A stretch of DNA of 64,000 nucleotides, from contig JAODUP010000308.1 in assembly GCA_025642065.1 (NCBI GenBank), positions 450,001 through 514,000 on the forward strand. Reading direction: 5' to 3'. The DNA comes from Paralvinella palmiformis. Taxonomy: Eukaryota; Annelida; Polychaeta; Terebellida; Alvinellidae. Shown here piece after piece: positions 1 through 11,084 of this stretch. Each line of letters begins with the position of its first letter. The stretch's first letter is position 1. The notes beneath the pieces are model-generated. The model made no database searches. It saw nothing but the letters and a program-made list of their open reading frames with translations, and was not told the origin of the DNA. A program made the translations under genes and the position numbers.

Positions 1-60
1 CCACTACTACTATTACTAGTAGTAGTACTACCACTGTTGTTGTTGTTGCTACTGCTGGAG
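1..60. repeat. Triplet-rich low-complexity tract
   Basis: ACT/AGT and GTT triplets dominate, with a short palindromic switch from ACT to AGT. Positions 61-424 after it show no gene, only unique AT-rich DNA. Confidence 0.7.
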
Positions 61-425
61 GTGATGCTACGATTGTGCTGCTATCAGTACCCCCCCCCTC
101 ACCGATAGTACAGTTATTAGAGAACTGCGCTGCAAAACATCCGGTGACTCATTCCTGAATTTGAATGATGTTTTCCTGGGATGTCGAACATCACTACATC
201 ACTGTCTTATTAACAACAGAATATTCGTGACAATGTTAGGACTATAGGCATTGTTCGCCATCACCAGCAGGATTCGATTATATAACACCTAAAATAAGGG
301 ATTCGAGCAGAAATTGTTCAAGTTCAAGTAAAAAGTGATGAACAAAATCTCAGAAAACACAAAAACACAAAACAACAATATATTATCAGCATCAGTAACA
401 ATATTTAAAAACAAAGGAGACCCCC

Positions 426-430
<5 letters not shown>

Positions 431-458
<28 letters not shown>
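431..458. repeat. (GA)n microsatellite
   Basis: About 14 AG dinucleotide units follow a C/CA run. The flanks show no coding signal. Confidence 0.85.
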
Positions 459-524
459 CAACAAGAAACAACAAACAACTTTTCTTTTTTAAAAAAGTTA
501 TCGGGAAAAAAAAATTATTTTAAA

Positions 525-797
525 AAGCAAATGTTAACTTAAAATTTAAAACTTTGCCCTTTTTAAAAAACTGATATTCAAGGACGTAACAATTTTAAAA
601 ATGGTCTATTATATATATTAATATATATATATAGCAGTTGTAGAAATGTCCGTAGTTTAGATGGGGGACTAATTGGGGATAATTAAGCTTAATCTTCTCA
701 CCACGAGTGCGGGGTGCTTACTTGTCAAAACTTAGTGCGTTGGATACAGTGACTCCGCCTGAGTTCGAATCTAGCGTGGGCATACCCAAGGGGACAT
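525..797 (+). repeat. Direct duplication, copy 1 (with SINE-1 head)
   Basis: This stretch matches 1085-1410 in the same order: an AT-rich lead, a short (TA)n, a TAGATGGGGGAC block, a CACGAGTGCGGGG block, then a tRNA-like SINE head with the B-box-like GAGTTCGAATC. This copy is shorter and more damaged, with a homopolymer-rich lead at 480-600 that may be poor consensus. It breaks off in the SINE and joins cassette A at about 798. Confidence 0.65.
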
Positions 798-1027
<230 letters not shown>

Positions 1028-1084
1028 AAAGACATAAAACGTTTTCTTTTTATTATACAAAGTTGAGCTAGGATAAAAAATTAT

Positions 1085-1197
1085 GTTGTTGCCACTAAAT
1101 AAGACAAATGTTTAACATTCTAAAATTTAAAACATTGAATTTTAAACTCGTCATATTCAACGTGAGTCGTAATCAATTTAAATAATGGTCTGCCGAG

Positions 1198-1230
<33 letters not shown>

Positions 1231-1410
1231 TTCGTAGAAATGTTCCGGCTAGATAGTTAGATGGGGGACATAATTATGGGGTACTACTATAATCTGGCTC
1301 TAATCTTCTACACCACGAGTGCGGGGCGCCTACTTGGTCTAACTGGTAGTGCGTTGGATCACAGATCACTACCGCCTGAGTTTGAATCTAGCCGTGGGCA
1401 TATCCGAAGG
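1085..1410 (+). repeat. Direct duplication, copy 2
   Basis: The better preserved partner of 525-797. It includes a (TA)n at 1200-1227 and the same GGGGGACATAATT and CACGAGTGCGGGG blocks before a full SINE-1. Confidence 0.65.
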
Positions 1411-1524
1411 GCGTATCATCTTTAACTTCGCTTCATTACACTTGGAGCTCGCTCTGCCTATTCAGCCTACCATGTGCATAAAGTGGCCGTAAAACATCAA
1501 TAATAATAATAATAATAATAATCA
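1312..1524 (+). mobile_element. tRNA-derived SINE, family 1
   Basis: The tRNA-like head has an A-box region (TGGTCTAACTGGTAGTGCG) and a degenerate B box (GAGTTTGAATC). The family body with its CTTCGCTTCATTA and GTGGCCGTAAAACATCAA blocks follows, then an (AAT)n tail. It matches the TSD-flanked copy at 32874. Pol III transcription from A and B boxes is family knowledge; activity of this copy is unlikely. Confidence 0.8.
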
Positions 1525-2100
1525 TTTATCATCTACACAATGACTGCGTGCAAAACCGATGTAACCCCTTTCGATGAGCCAGAACTGTTACCAGACATAG
1601 CCAACGAAAGACTTAATCCAATCCAGTACGAATTTATTTACCCGCAGATCACCGAATAAAAACAGACCCAACAACTGCGACGTCGACAACAAAAGACAGT
1701 ACGTGCCAAGAGTAAACCAGTTATCTGCTGTCAGATCTAAATCACATTTAATATAATTTATTATTGGTCGAGTTTTCATCGGCTCACACAGCAGCGGTTT
1801 CTCAGCCGTGGGGGACTGGCGTTGCATCGCTTATAGGTAGGTGTTCAGTTTAATCCAATTTTACCGTTAGCCAGAGCTAGGAGGCAATTTCTTATTAATC
1901 TCGCCAGCTCGAGGCACATGTCGTACGGCATGCTCGTTCACAATGGCCAATCCACAGAAAACCTGTAGTTCTCTCGGTCACGTCAGCGTGGAACAGATGC
2001 GGTTAGTCACCTTCGGTGATTAGATTAAAAGTTTAACAGACAACCCCCCGCCCAGTTAGGCTACACATCATCAATATACGACTGGCTGAAACTGTCATGA
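1525..2100. other. Unique region, no gene seen
   Basis: Mixed-composition unique DNA. The longest open frame (minus, 1588-1827) has no recognisable domain or codon signal. Nothing is supported here. Confidence 0.5.
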
Positions 2101-2113
2101 AGATAATTTGTCG

Positions 2114-2204
2114 CCGGGGGCGTGTATAAAAGGAACCCGTATTACAGGAAGTGTTGAGTGTTTGGTGCTGGAGAAGGTCATTTAATAATGCAGAACTGGT
2201 ATGT
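2114..2204 (+). promoter_or_regulatory. Candidate TATA promoter with possible first exon
   Basis: A G-rich GC/KLF-like box (GGGGGCGTG, 2116-2124) abuts TATAAAAGG (2125-2133). A start site about 30 bp downstream would give a short leader with an ATG at 2188 and a consensus-like splice donor CTG|GTATGT at 2199. Each motif is visible, but the assembly into a promoter and exon is inference. No downstream exon was recognised. Confidence 0.25.
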
Positions 2205-2261
2205 TATTATTATTATTTTATTATTTTGGAGGGGGGCTTGAACCCGAATTAAGATGGCTCT

Positions 2262-2452
2262 TCATGTGATCAATGGTCCAGTTGGTAGCGCGGTTGGCCA
2301 CATATCTCAATCACCCGAGTTCGATTCTCAGCGTGGCCACGTCTAGAGGATGTTTCGTATGTCACTACACCTCATTACCTTCGGAGGCCGCTCGGGCACA
2401 AAACATATGTGGTCGGGTGTAGTGTGTACCTTATAAAATAATAACAAATACG
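2262..2452 (+). mobile_element. tRNA-derived SINE, family 1, diverged
   Basis: The head keeps an A-box-like CCAGTTGGTAGCGCGG and an intact B box (GAGTTCGATTC). The body (CACTACACCTCATTACC, then a GGAGGCCGCTCGG block) is diverged from the family 1 consensus and the tail is AT-rich. Confidence 0.75.
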
Positions 2453-3444
2453 TTACAGTATCGGGCATCAGGAACATCATGTATTCAGCTAATCCTCAAT
2501 TTGAAATTCAAGATAAGAACCCACTAGACGACTGAAAAGATCGTATGCAGGGACTACGATTATTATTGTGGAAATTTTGGTTACTGTTCTAAGCGTTACA
2601 TATTTAAAATATATTTTCTGAGAGTGGACAGTCATTTTAATAAACGTTTCCAGATTGTCCGTAGTCAACAGGTTAATGTTTGTTCAGGCTCGCTAATTTT
2701 GCGTCAGATCTGATACTTCTGAAATGTTAGCGTTAGCTAAAAAATACCTGAAACGAGACGAATTAGTGCCAGGACCTTTTTGAAAGGTAACGACAAAAGG
2801 TAATATCCCGGTTTATAAAGGGTAATTCATTCTGCGAGGATTGTTAGAAATGCTATTTCACGAAAGAGACTGGAAAAGGGTTAAAAGATATTCTTCAAAC
2901 GAACAAATAACTCTCTGGGTTGTAATACAGATATGGATGCTTATTGTTAAATTATTAATACAGATATTTTTTTCAGTAGATTCAAGAAAGTTAACATCAA
3001 AAAGAAATTACTAACTTATGAATGGGGATAATTTACAAACAGTAAACCATTCAATCGCTGTTGCGAACTAGCCATAATATTTACAAGCAATATTGGAAAC
3101 ATGATATATGATACATTGACCATATGGTTAAGAGTATACAAAAAAAAAAAAAAACAATAACAGACGCAGGATACAGACTTCAAGTTTATACTTAACCAAA
3201 ATATACTTCTAAGCAAATCACATATTGCAAAAATGTGTCAAATACCTTATTTAAGCAAGTGTCAAATGCTTTATTTAAGCAAGTGCCTAATTTAAGCCAA
3301 CAAACCACTTAGCACACAACCAGCTCCATCCTATGCGCACACTGATTTAATCAATGTTACCCGAATAATGCCTTATTTATATTGAGACCATTTTATAAAA
3401 CTAAACTAGTAAACTATGTGTTGTCCTTCCATAAATGGAAGTAA
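2453..3444. other. AT-rich stretch, no gene seen
   Basis: No recognisable repeat family or coding sequence. There is a short poly(A) at 3139-3154 and a local duplication around 3236-3290 of a GTCAAATGCTTTATTTAAGC-type phrase. Confidence 0.5.
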
Positions 3445-3640
3445 CTTTTACTACATTGGTCCCTGCTTTGAGCGACCACTGTAAGGACTGACCACCTGTT
3501 ATATACGACAACTTTCTCTGCACGGATCACTCCCCCATGCTTTTGACCACCTGTCTCACGCCAGCCACGACCTCCCAATCGTGGCAAAAGGTCGACGTTC
3601 TGACCTGTATAAGCGACCACAAATGACGCGCAATTGAAAC
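3445..3640 (+). mobile_element. Probable DNA-transposon subterminal region
   Basis: The segment repeats GCGACCAC and GACCACCTGT phrases and their complements (GTGGCAAAAGGTCG). Such motifs are typical of the ends of cut-and-paste transposons. It lies 0.5 kb upstream of the Tigger pseudogene and may be its 5' end. No terminal inverted repeat or target duplication was resolved. Confidence 0.35.
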
Positions 3641-4136
3641 AGTCGGAAACCAACAGCCAGTTGATGTGAGAAACGGAATTAGTGGCAGATTAACATAAAC
3701 GTTAAAAAGTCTTTATTTTATACCCATAACGGATACACCATACTAGCCACAACCGTAACTCCAAACCATTAGATAGGCCCCATAAAAATACTATATCAAC
3801 GCAACAAAAACGTTCACGAACATTTCCCAAGATCCGACGCCATGTTGGGTATTTCCCCGGAAAACGCGAATAACGATGGGGTCATTTTGCATGTTTTTAC
3901 ACATTGGCGTAACGTTAGTATAGATCTATGTTGTATCAAGGTACTGCAAATAGTGGAGCACATCACTGAATAGGTATTGGGGTAGATCGCTGAGTACGTT
4001 TTAATTATTCTATTGATGGAGTAGCCGCTGGGAAATATTTTGGTGCATAAATAACCCGAGCAAATGTGTCATATGTCACAATTGTCACTACAACTATCTT
4101 TATTATAGAAAGTGTTGTTTACGTGACTTAAAATGG

Positions 4137-4973
4137 GGGAATATTGGCAGTGACGTACCATGCCAACCGTAGAGCCTGGATGTCATCTGAACTGTTCATC
4201 GATTGGCTGAAGAAAATCAACAACAAGATGGTCCCCCCAAAATGCAAGATCTTGATGTTTGTGGACAATTGCTTCGCCCAACCAACAGTTGATCTCAGCA
4301 ACGTGAAACAGCCGTTCCTCCACACCCCCCCCCAACACCACCTCACATATAGAGTCACGTGATCCTGGGATTATCCGCCCTTTGAAGGCGGACTACCGCC
4401 GTCGCCTACTCAACCATATCTTGCACCACACGATTGAAGTGGCTAATGTAAGCGAGCTTGCTAAGAAAGTGACTGTTTTGGATGTCATCCTGCGGACTAG
4501 ACGAGCCCGGGGGGAGGTCGCGCCCGGAGACGATCCAGAAGTGCTTCTCGCGTTGCGTATTTGGTGAGTAGCAAGCTGGGCGGGTCATTGACATTCCACC
4601 CCCAGATCAAGACACTGACCAGCACGTGGATGGCACTCAATGGGCTGATTAGATTGACCATGGCACCAATACAGATACCACTGCACCACTTAGTAATGCG
4701 TGGAAGGAGGACCTATTGCTCAAAGCTCCTGGTTGACAAGATGAAGACGATGATGAGATAAATGCTGTTGATGATGAACAACTGCCACCACCAGCTCCTC
4801 CATCCAATATATCAGAGTATCACACTCACCTCCGACGATTGATGGATTCTGCATTGACATTCAACAATTCTCAGTTGTTGGATGATGTGGCCAAATGTCT
4901 GGACACCATGTCCACAATCCAACAATCCAATGCAATCCAAAAGCAACGCAATCAACTATGCTGCAATTTTTAA
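4137..4973 (+). pseudogene. Tigger/pogo-type (DDE_1) transposase pseudogene
   Basis: The remnant covers the C-terminal half of a TcMar-Tigger transposase. The first frame (about 4144-4330) reads WMSSELFIDWLKKINNKM and then KILMFVDNC, matching the DDE_1 block with the second catalytic aspartate in VDNC. After a frameshift in a C-rich run near 4320, the frame resumes with RDPGIIRPLKADYRRRLL and SELAKKVTVLDVI. Further frameshifts and in-frame stops follow. An acidic linker (4735-4780) leads to LLDDVAKCLDTMSTIQQ and a stop at 4971-4973. The N-terminal CENP-B/HTH DNA-binding half and the first catalytic aspartate are missing. An AATAAA lies at 5024. It cannot encode an active enzyme. Confidence 0.9.
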
Positions 4974-5045
4974 AATAGATTAATTTTAATTTGTGTCCAT
5001 GTTTGCAAATGTATTCTGTACATAATAAAATCACTCTGGCAGAAG

Positions 5046-5070
5046 GGGTCGTCTTATACGGCGTGGACTA
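5046..5070 (+). mobile_element. Possible 3' terminal segment of the Tigger element
   Basis: A GGGTCGTCTTATACGGCG phrase lies 75 bp beyond the transposase stop. It resembles terminal sequences of Tigger-like elements. No matching inverted copy was found upstream, so this is tentative. Confidence 0.3.
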
Positions 5071-5278
5071 ATGTAATCGAATATTTTGGTGAAGTAAAAT
5101 AGACCCTGCCTTATTATTAGTAACTAATAACTTGATGTTAATTTTGTATAAAGAAATTACTCTGACAATGTAATTGACCAGAAACATCAACCTTTGAAAA
5201 TAACAGTCGTAGAATAAAAAATAAGGGGTTCAGTACGTAAGAGGCATGTAGAGATAAACATAGCACACATAGAGGACA

Positions 5279-5390
5279 AATACACACACATGCACACATA
5301 CACACACACATGCGCGCGCGCGCACACGCACACACACCCTCTCTCTCTCATTCTCCTTTTCTCCCATTCTCTCTCTCCCATTCTCTCTCT

Positions 5391-5429
<39 letters not shown>
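5279..5429. repeat. (CA)n / (CG)n / (CT)n compound microsatellite
   Basis: CA-rich, then a short CGCGCG core, then interrupted and pure CT (5400-5429). Confidence 0.9.
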
Positions 5430-5433
<4 letters not shown>

Positions 5434-5604
5434 TTTTTTTTCCCCTTTAAATTTTTTTTTTGTTTTTATTAAAATTTTTCCCAAAAACCCCTTTAAAAAA
5501 GGGCCGAAATGTTTTTTCGTGTTGAAAACCCCAATTTTTTGGTTTTTATTAGAAAATTTTTCCAAAAAACCCCCCTTTTTTCAAATTAAATATTAATATA
5601 TTAT

Positions 5605-5656
<52 letters not shown>

Positions 5657-5720
5657 TATTTTTTTATTCTTTTTTTCAATAAAAAGGTTTTTTTAAATTT
5701 TTCCCTAATGCAAACCCCCC
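5430..5720. other. Homopolymer-laden stretch with (TA)n; suspect consensus
   Basis: Runs of T, A and C (for example T9, C6, C10) alternate with little other sequence, and a (TA)n lies at 5611-5652. This looks more like badly polished long-read consensus than ordinary DNA. No gene is callable. Confidence 0.5.
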
Positions 5721-5944
5721 CCCCCAACGTTTCCACTGGCAGAGTTATCTGAGTACAAAACCGGGTGATATCAATCAAAGTCTTCATAAGTGCACGTAGG
5801 AACGAAGAAACGAACGAACGAAGGGAGAAACACAAAATTAGTAATATTTTCTGAAATAGAAAAGCGGGCCGCATTAATTCCGCGAATTAATATCGCACCG
5901 AGTGCTAATAAAATATAAAAGACTGTTTCATTAAAAAAAGATCA

Positions 5945-6045
5945 CCACCTCCGGAAGTCGTATTTAAAGGAAACCGGCGCCAAAGTAAAGCGCACGCGCC
6001 GCAATTAATCTCACTTCCGGTGGTTTTGAGGCGGCAGGAAGTGGC
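5945..6045. promoter_or_regulatory. Promoter-like segment with ETS and E2F motifs
   Basis: Within about 90 bp there are CCGGAAGT (5951-5958), GCGCCAAA (5977-5984, E2F-type on the minus strand), ACTTCCGGT (6013-6021) and AGGAAGT (about 6036). The stretch is also rich in CpG compared with its AT-rich surroundings. Paired ETS sites plus E2F in a TATA-less CpG-rich stretch are typical of housekeeping promoters, often bidirectional. The transcript it would serve is not identified. Confidence 0.35.
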
Positions 6046-6273
6046 CAGGGGATAATTCGTCCAGAATCGCACTTTTCTAACAACATATCCAGTCGTTTAC
6101 AGTTTCTTTGAACAGAATAAAAAAGGCAACAACAAAAACAAAAACAACAACACCAAACCCGAACAACAGTAGCCGTCGGAGATATTGAAGAAGGTGATGT
6201 AAAATTGTATTTGTAAAAAGAGGAACGCATTATCGAATCGACTTTCTTTGCTCGTTAAATCGCGGATTGAAAA

Positions 6274-6274
6274 G

Positions 6275-6301
<27 letters not shown>
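6274..6301. repeat. (GA)n microsatellite
   Basis: About 14 GA units followed by GGGAGGGAGAGAGG. Confidence 0.9.
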
Positions 6302-6307
<6 letters not shown>

Positions 6308-6399
6308 AGAGAGGAAAAGAAGAAGGAAAAAAACCCCAACCCAGGCAGATCGCTGACATCCAACAAATAAACTGAATGCCATTGGCGGATGTCATAAAA

Positions 6400-6765
6400 A
6401 TAGACACCGAATGAGGCTATAGACGGATGCCTTAAAATGGCCCGACGTCGCTGTAACGTAAGACCATAATAAGGAGACGACGTTTAGAGTCGACTGCCCA
6501 CACGGGCCCGTATCAAGGATGGGGACCATCTTTAAACGCGCTATCTTATCTCTTCAACCCCGAGCCCGGCTTTGGAGCTCTGATGGCGTATTAAGGCGGC
6601 GGCGGCGAGACGGTATTATTAGCTGCCATTGTGGCTGCCTTCCAGTGGACGAAATGGGCTTATTTACAGAGGGAAAGCTTGCTTCCGGCTACACGTCACG
6701 GAACAGTCTGGATCTATTTGTATAGACGTGACTTTTCTATTGGTCCATACTGCTCTCGGCTTATT

Positions 6766-6803
<38 letters not shown>

Positions 6804-6960
6804 GGTGACTCGCCCATGTTGTGGTAGAAGCTTACGTTTCGATGGTTGACTGTTGGCTGTTTGACGGATCCCAGGTGGCGCTGTTGTTGTTTGATATAGA
6901 ATCTCGGAGTGACACGGGACAACTGTGTGAGCGTTTATGTTACGACATCGCTGTTATGAG
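6400..6960 (+). other. CpG-richer unique segment with a 68-codon open frame
   Basis: The composition is clearly richer in G+C and CpG than neighbouring DNA, with a GGCGGCGGCGGCG run at 6595-6607. An open frame at 6519-6725 starts MGTIFKRAILSLQPRARLW; I recognise no domain and it may be chance. A (GT)n microsatellite occupies 6769-6801. It could be a 5' leader downstream of the promoter-like segment at 5.95 kb, but no splice structure was confirmed. Confidence 0.3.
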
Positions 6961-7000
6961 TTATTATTGTGTAGATGTGTTACACTCGTCGGCATAATCT

Positions 7001-7070
7001 AATGATGATGATGAATGATGATGATGATGATGATGATGACGACGACGACGATGATGATGATGATGATGAA
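7001..7070. repeat. (ATG)n/(ACG)n trinucleotide microsatellite
   Basis: ATG repeats with a GACGACGACG interruption at about 7038-7050. Confidence 0.9.
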
Positions 7071-7342
7071 ATAAATTTAAGTAACTGTCCTTACTGTCAT
7101 CAGTTTTTGGAAGATGCCGCACACTAAATCCCAGAATATGAAACACCTCATATTTAACTTGGATTGTTGAATGATTGATATTGATTAATCGCGCGCGTGT
7201 ATATATGTTAATGTATGAGTGTGAATATATGTTCATGCGTCTGTATGCATGATACGATAATTGACATATTTAGAGATAGTAAAATGAGTAATGTCATCAA
7301 ACAGAATAAAATACATACAACAGAAATATCCTAAACCTTGAC

Positions 7343-7520
7343 TGGCGACACCGTCGTCTAACTGGTAGCGCGTTGGGTCACAGATCACTACCACTTCAGT
7401 TCAAATCTCGGCGTGGGCATATTTGAAGGGTGTTTCATCTTTCACTTCGCTTCATTACCTTCGGAGCCTACTATGTGCACAAAAGTGGCAGTAAAACATC
7501 AATTACCAATCAATCATCAA
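7343..7520 (+). mobile_element. tRNA-derived SINE, family 1, with target-site duplication
   Basis: The head contains TCTAACTGGTAGCGCG (A box) and CAGTTCAAATC (diverged B box); the tail ends in repeated ATCA units. It is flanked by TCCTAAACCTTGAC (7329-7342) and TCCTGAACCTTGAC (7521-7534), a 14-bp duplication with one mismatch, as expected for LINE-driven insertion. Confidence 0.88.
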
Positions 7521-7582
7521 TCCTGAACCTTGACAGGTTTTAAAAAACATTTTCATATATTAAGTCATACACCTGCAGGTGG

Positions 7583-7879
7583 TCCGATAATGCTTAGATA
7601 GTGCGTATAGCAGCACTGCACTGTAAATCGTAAGATCAGGGTTCGAATTCGGAACATACCTGGAATTGTGGGTTGCTTCCACGGGAGTCACCCCCAGGCT
7701 ATATGAGTCATTAGTACTGAGGCTAAACAAGGAACTGAGTTAGTCTCTCAGAATTTTACGAATATCACCCACTCACTCTCTCGTTCACTCAGTATCGATG
7801 ATCTCCCATTAAAGAGAAGTACATCTTTCCAATAATAATAATAACAATAACAATAAAAATAACAACAATAACAAATACA

Positions 7880-7885
<6 letters not shown>
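7583..7885 (+). mobile_element. tRNA-derived SINE, family 3
   Basis: The head GATAGTGCGTATAGCAG and GGGTTCGAATTC form A-box-like and B-box-like motifs about 45 bp apart. A body with CCACGGGAGTCACCCCCAGG follows, then an AAT/AAC-rich tail from about 7832. A diverged relative lies at 12381. Confidence 0.65.
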
Positions 7886-7910
<25 letters not shown>

Positions 7911-8520
7911 ATGTCTATTTAATAAACCGCCATTGCTAGCAAGAGACATTCAAATGCGCTGTACAGTGATACCCTAAATAATATTTCTGTAAAAACCCAA
8001 TAACATATTTAAGCAATAATCATTATTTATCTGTGACAGCAATCTTGAACAGGTGTATTTTCAGAACAGATTTAAGATTTTCAAAAGACGGCGTATTACT
8101 AATATCCACCAGGAATCCATTCAACGAAGTGGGGGCTGCAACACTAAACGCACAATCATCATATGACTTGAGCCGAGATCCGGCTAACTGCAGTAGTATC
8201 TGACTGGATGACCTGCATCTTCAAGATGACTTTCCAATGGTCACCAGTTCATACAGGTATTTAGGTGCCATGCCACTGATATATTAATAGGTCGTTAGTA
8301 AAATCTAACAGGTAGACAACAATATACAGTCCTTCGTAAGCGCCGACCAACTTGACGCCACAAATGACAAGCCGTGATGTATTTATTCGATTGCTGTGAG
8401 CCAGCAACTTTCAATAAACGCTTTGTATCAAGACAGAAAGGTGTCTACCGTAATAGCTGAAGAGGAGCCATATCGGTGATGATGGAAGAAGACTGGTAGA
8501 TGGCCAATGCATCATCCATA
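7886..8520 (-). pseudogene. CR1/L2-clade LINE, C-terminal and 3' end fragment
   Basis: The minus strand reads the C-terminal tail of a LINE ORF2 protein: KYLYELVTI, then LLQLAGSRLKSYDDCAFSVA, APTSLNGFLVDI and FENLKSVLKIHLFKIAV, after which the coding part ends near 8040. The 3' UTR finishes with a TTGCTAGCAATGGCGGTTTA-type phrase and a (TAA)n tail (plus strand 7887-7911). The same 3' end occurs at 41228 and 57345. Upstream coding sequence is eroded by frameshifts and lost beyond about 8.5 kb. Clade assignment is from motif style. Confidence 0.8.
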
Positions 8521-9299
8521 AGCCATAACCACGTATCACCATCCATCAGCGACTGAGCAATGCCACCGAAGGTACATCATCAAGCAGAAGACAAGATGAT
8601 TAGGTTCCTTTGATGTCTGTAGAATTAGACCAGTCGGAGATGACTTCGTTCAGATAACTTGCAAGGATTTGGTTAATATTTAATAATATAGTGAGACCCG
8701 TTTATATTAAAATACACCCATTCCGTATTATAATAATGTACACCAATTTCATCAGCATAAACATCTATGTCGTTAACTTCTGACCCACCTATATAAACAC
8801 AGGCTTTATCTAGGATGTACCAAAAGTACACGGTTCTTTGACACGCTGCCGAAGGACATTTATAAATTAGTAATTCATTTACGTCGTTCATCTGACTATG
8901 AGAAATGCTGCTGTTTTTCGGCTACATTTCTGTACATCCGGAAGAAATGGGCCGAAGTGAGAAATAAAACATTCTTTAGCCATGGCTAAATCAGTATATA
9001 ATTGAAAGAGATGCGTCGTAGAAATACAGCTCTACTTTGATCCGTTCCATAATTTGCACGAAATAACTATTTCTATACAGAGCAATACTACCTAGCTTCT
9101 CCCGATAGCCACTTCCGTCAGTGGCAGTTTTCCGTTGAAATATTAATAAGCATCAAAATATTGTAATATTCAGTGCAGTTCTTTGTATGCGCTGATAATA
9201 GAGGATTGACAGCTGAAATAATTGTTATCCTCCAATTCCTATCCACTTAGACAAACATATTTTATATATTCTCTATTAGTGCTAGGTATATATTGCCCA
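8521..9299. other. Unique AT-rich region, no gene seen
   Basis: A 72-codon open frame on the minus strand (8673-8891, beginning MNDVNELLIYKCPSAACQRT) has no recognisable motif. I do not call it a gene. Confidence 0.45.
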
Positions 9300-9640
9300 A
9301 AGCTCGTCATGTTTACTCGGCTCAGTCGGCCACCGATCGGCCCGATAGCGGCGTCCATAATTCATGTTATATGACAACACGCGAACAGCTGGCTCGGCAT
9401 CCGAATAGACGAGCAACCGGCCGTCGGAGACGGGTAGCAGCTGTCAGACTAAATAAGGCATAAAGAGGAGGAATGGACAATATCTGGTCTCTGCTGGGAC
9501 AGGTGACATGCTTCGACGAGAGTGACGCTCAGTACACAGAGAGGCGGCCATTTAAAGGCAGCCTGTTTCCGCTGTTTATGAAGCGAAGAAAGCCATTTCT
9601 CGTTGTTTGTACTTGTTACGACTAATATGATACTCTTATC
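9300..9640 (+). other. CpG-richer unique segment with a 50-codon open frame
   Basis: Dense CpG between 9310 and 9440 stands out from the AT-rich flanks. An open frame at 9473-9625 begins MDNIWSLLGQVTCFDESDAQ. A possible splice donor CAG|GTGACA lies after codon 10, so it could be a first exon. No homology was recognised and no partner exon found. Confidence 0.2.
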
Positions 9641-9982
9641 GTTCTATATTTAGCGTTATCCCGTAAATGGCCACCGGCTAAGACGTTCACGATGAATTTG
9701 AACGAGACAAGATTAGATAACAGCGGGAAGGACCATTTTAGTTGGTAACGCCAGCTAATACTGCTACTTGTGTTGTTGTGCTTCTGGTCCCGCTACCGCA
9801 GCTGCTGCTACTGCTGCTACCATTGTGTTTATAGCGGGAGTAGAAATTTGCCTTTTATTCTACTTCAATTTCAAGTTTTTTACTCGTCTGGTTTCTTTCT
9901 TTTATCCATCTGGTATATTTTTTATATTTATATATCCTTCGTCCTGCTATTCAATCATATCCAATCGAATCCAATCCGGTTA

Positions 9983-10018
9983 ATCCGTCCGTCCGTCCGT
10001 CCGTCCGTCCATCCATCC
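9983..10018. repeat. (CCGT)n / (CCAT)n tetranucleotide microsatellite
   Basis: About six CCGT units pass into CCAT units. Confidence 0.9.
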
Positions 10019-10160
10019 ACCAACGAAGCTGCTTTTGATGAGAATGGGCCCAATAACAAATAAAGTAAGAAAAGTGGCATAATCCAACACGGCAGAGTGT
10101 TTCATTCGGTAGATGCAGCAATTTAACAGAAAAGTTAATGAAAACTGCCATTTCGGCCAT

Positions 10161-10161
<1 letters not shown>

Positions 10162-10223
<62 letters not shown>
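10162..10223. repeat. (AAT)n(ATT)n palindromic microsatellite
   Basis: About ten AAT units flip to about eleven ATT units, so the tract can fold on itself. It resembles two retroelement tails meeting head to head. Confidence 0.9.
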
Positions 10224-10672
10224 GTCATAAATTTACCTCTTGACATGTATCTACATCATTTAGAAATGCGTGAAAGATTAATAAGTGTCTTCAATTTGGG
10301 CTTAAAAATATAGCATGAAAAAATATTGCCGCAGCCTTTCTGAGCTATCTAATTCAGAAGATGTATTGGGTGCGTTTTGCAATTATTCAAAACATAATTG
10401 GCATTAACATAGTATAGCAGTCATTTTAATCAATTAAGGATGATACAGTTCTTTTTCTAATTAAAATTCGACAAAAACTCATTTATTACTCATGATGCTG
10501 ATGCTTCAGGGAAGATGAACGTAATTCGCTCAACTTCTACAAGGACGTTAACCTGGAACCCAAGAAAGAGTGTCGCGCACAACCCTTAGGGTCCTATAAC
10601 TGGCACACTACTAACTTTGTTGAAAAGATTATTCTTTCAAGTTCATTAGTGATGGATCAAGATGCCACACAC

Positions 10673-10673
<1 letters not shown>
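10224..10673. other. No gene seen
   Basis: Unique AT-rich DNA without recognisable repeat or coding sequence. Confidence 0.5.

Positions 10674-10736
<63 letters not shown>
10674..10736. repeat. (TA)n microsatellite
   Basis: About 31 TA units. Confidence 0.95.
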
Positions 10737-10738
<2 letters not shown>

Positions 10739-11084
10739 ATGAAATGATGGCAAACTGCGACGAGAATCAGCGGCTGGAGATTGAAATAATGGTAAATATA
10801 GACCGGTCATTATACTAACAGATAATACTAACACGACTGTTTGGAGAAAATACATTTTTTGGTATTAATGCATATTTGTTAATTCGTGTCGTTATGTCTG
10901 TTCTCCATGCAAATGATTATAGAACGCTCCATAAATATTCAACATCACGGAGCAGCGTGGACACACTGGATTTGACGTCTGAGGTCGTTTTAGGTAGCTG
11001 AAGGGCAAATTGACGTCAAAGTTGTCAAACAAGATTAGGCTGGTTTTGAAATTACGTGCCCCTGAAGCAGGATTAACAAAACTG

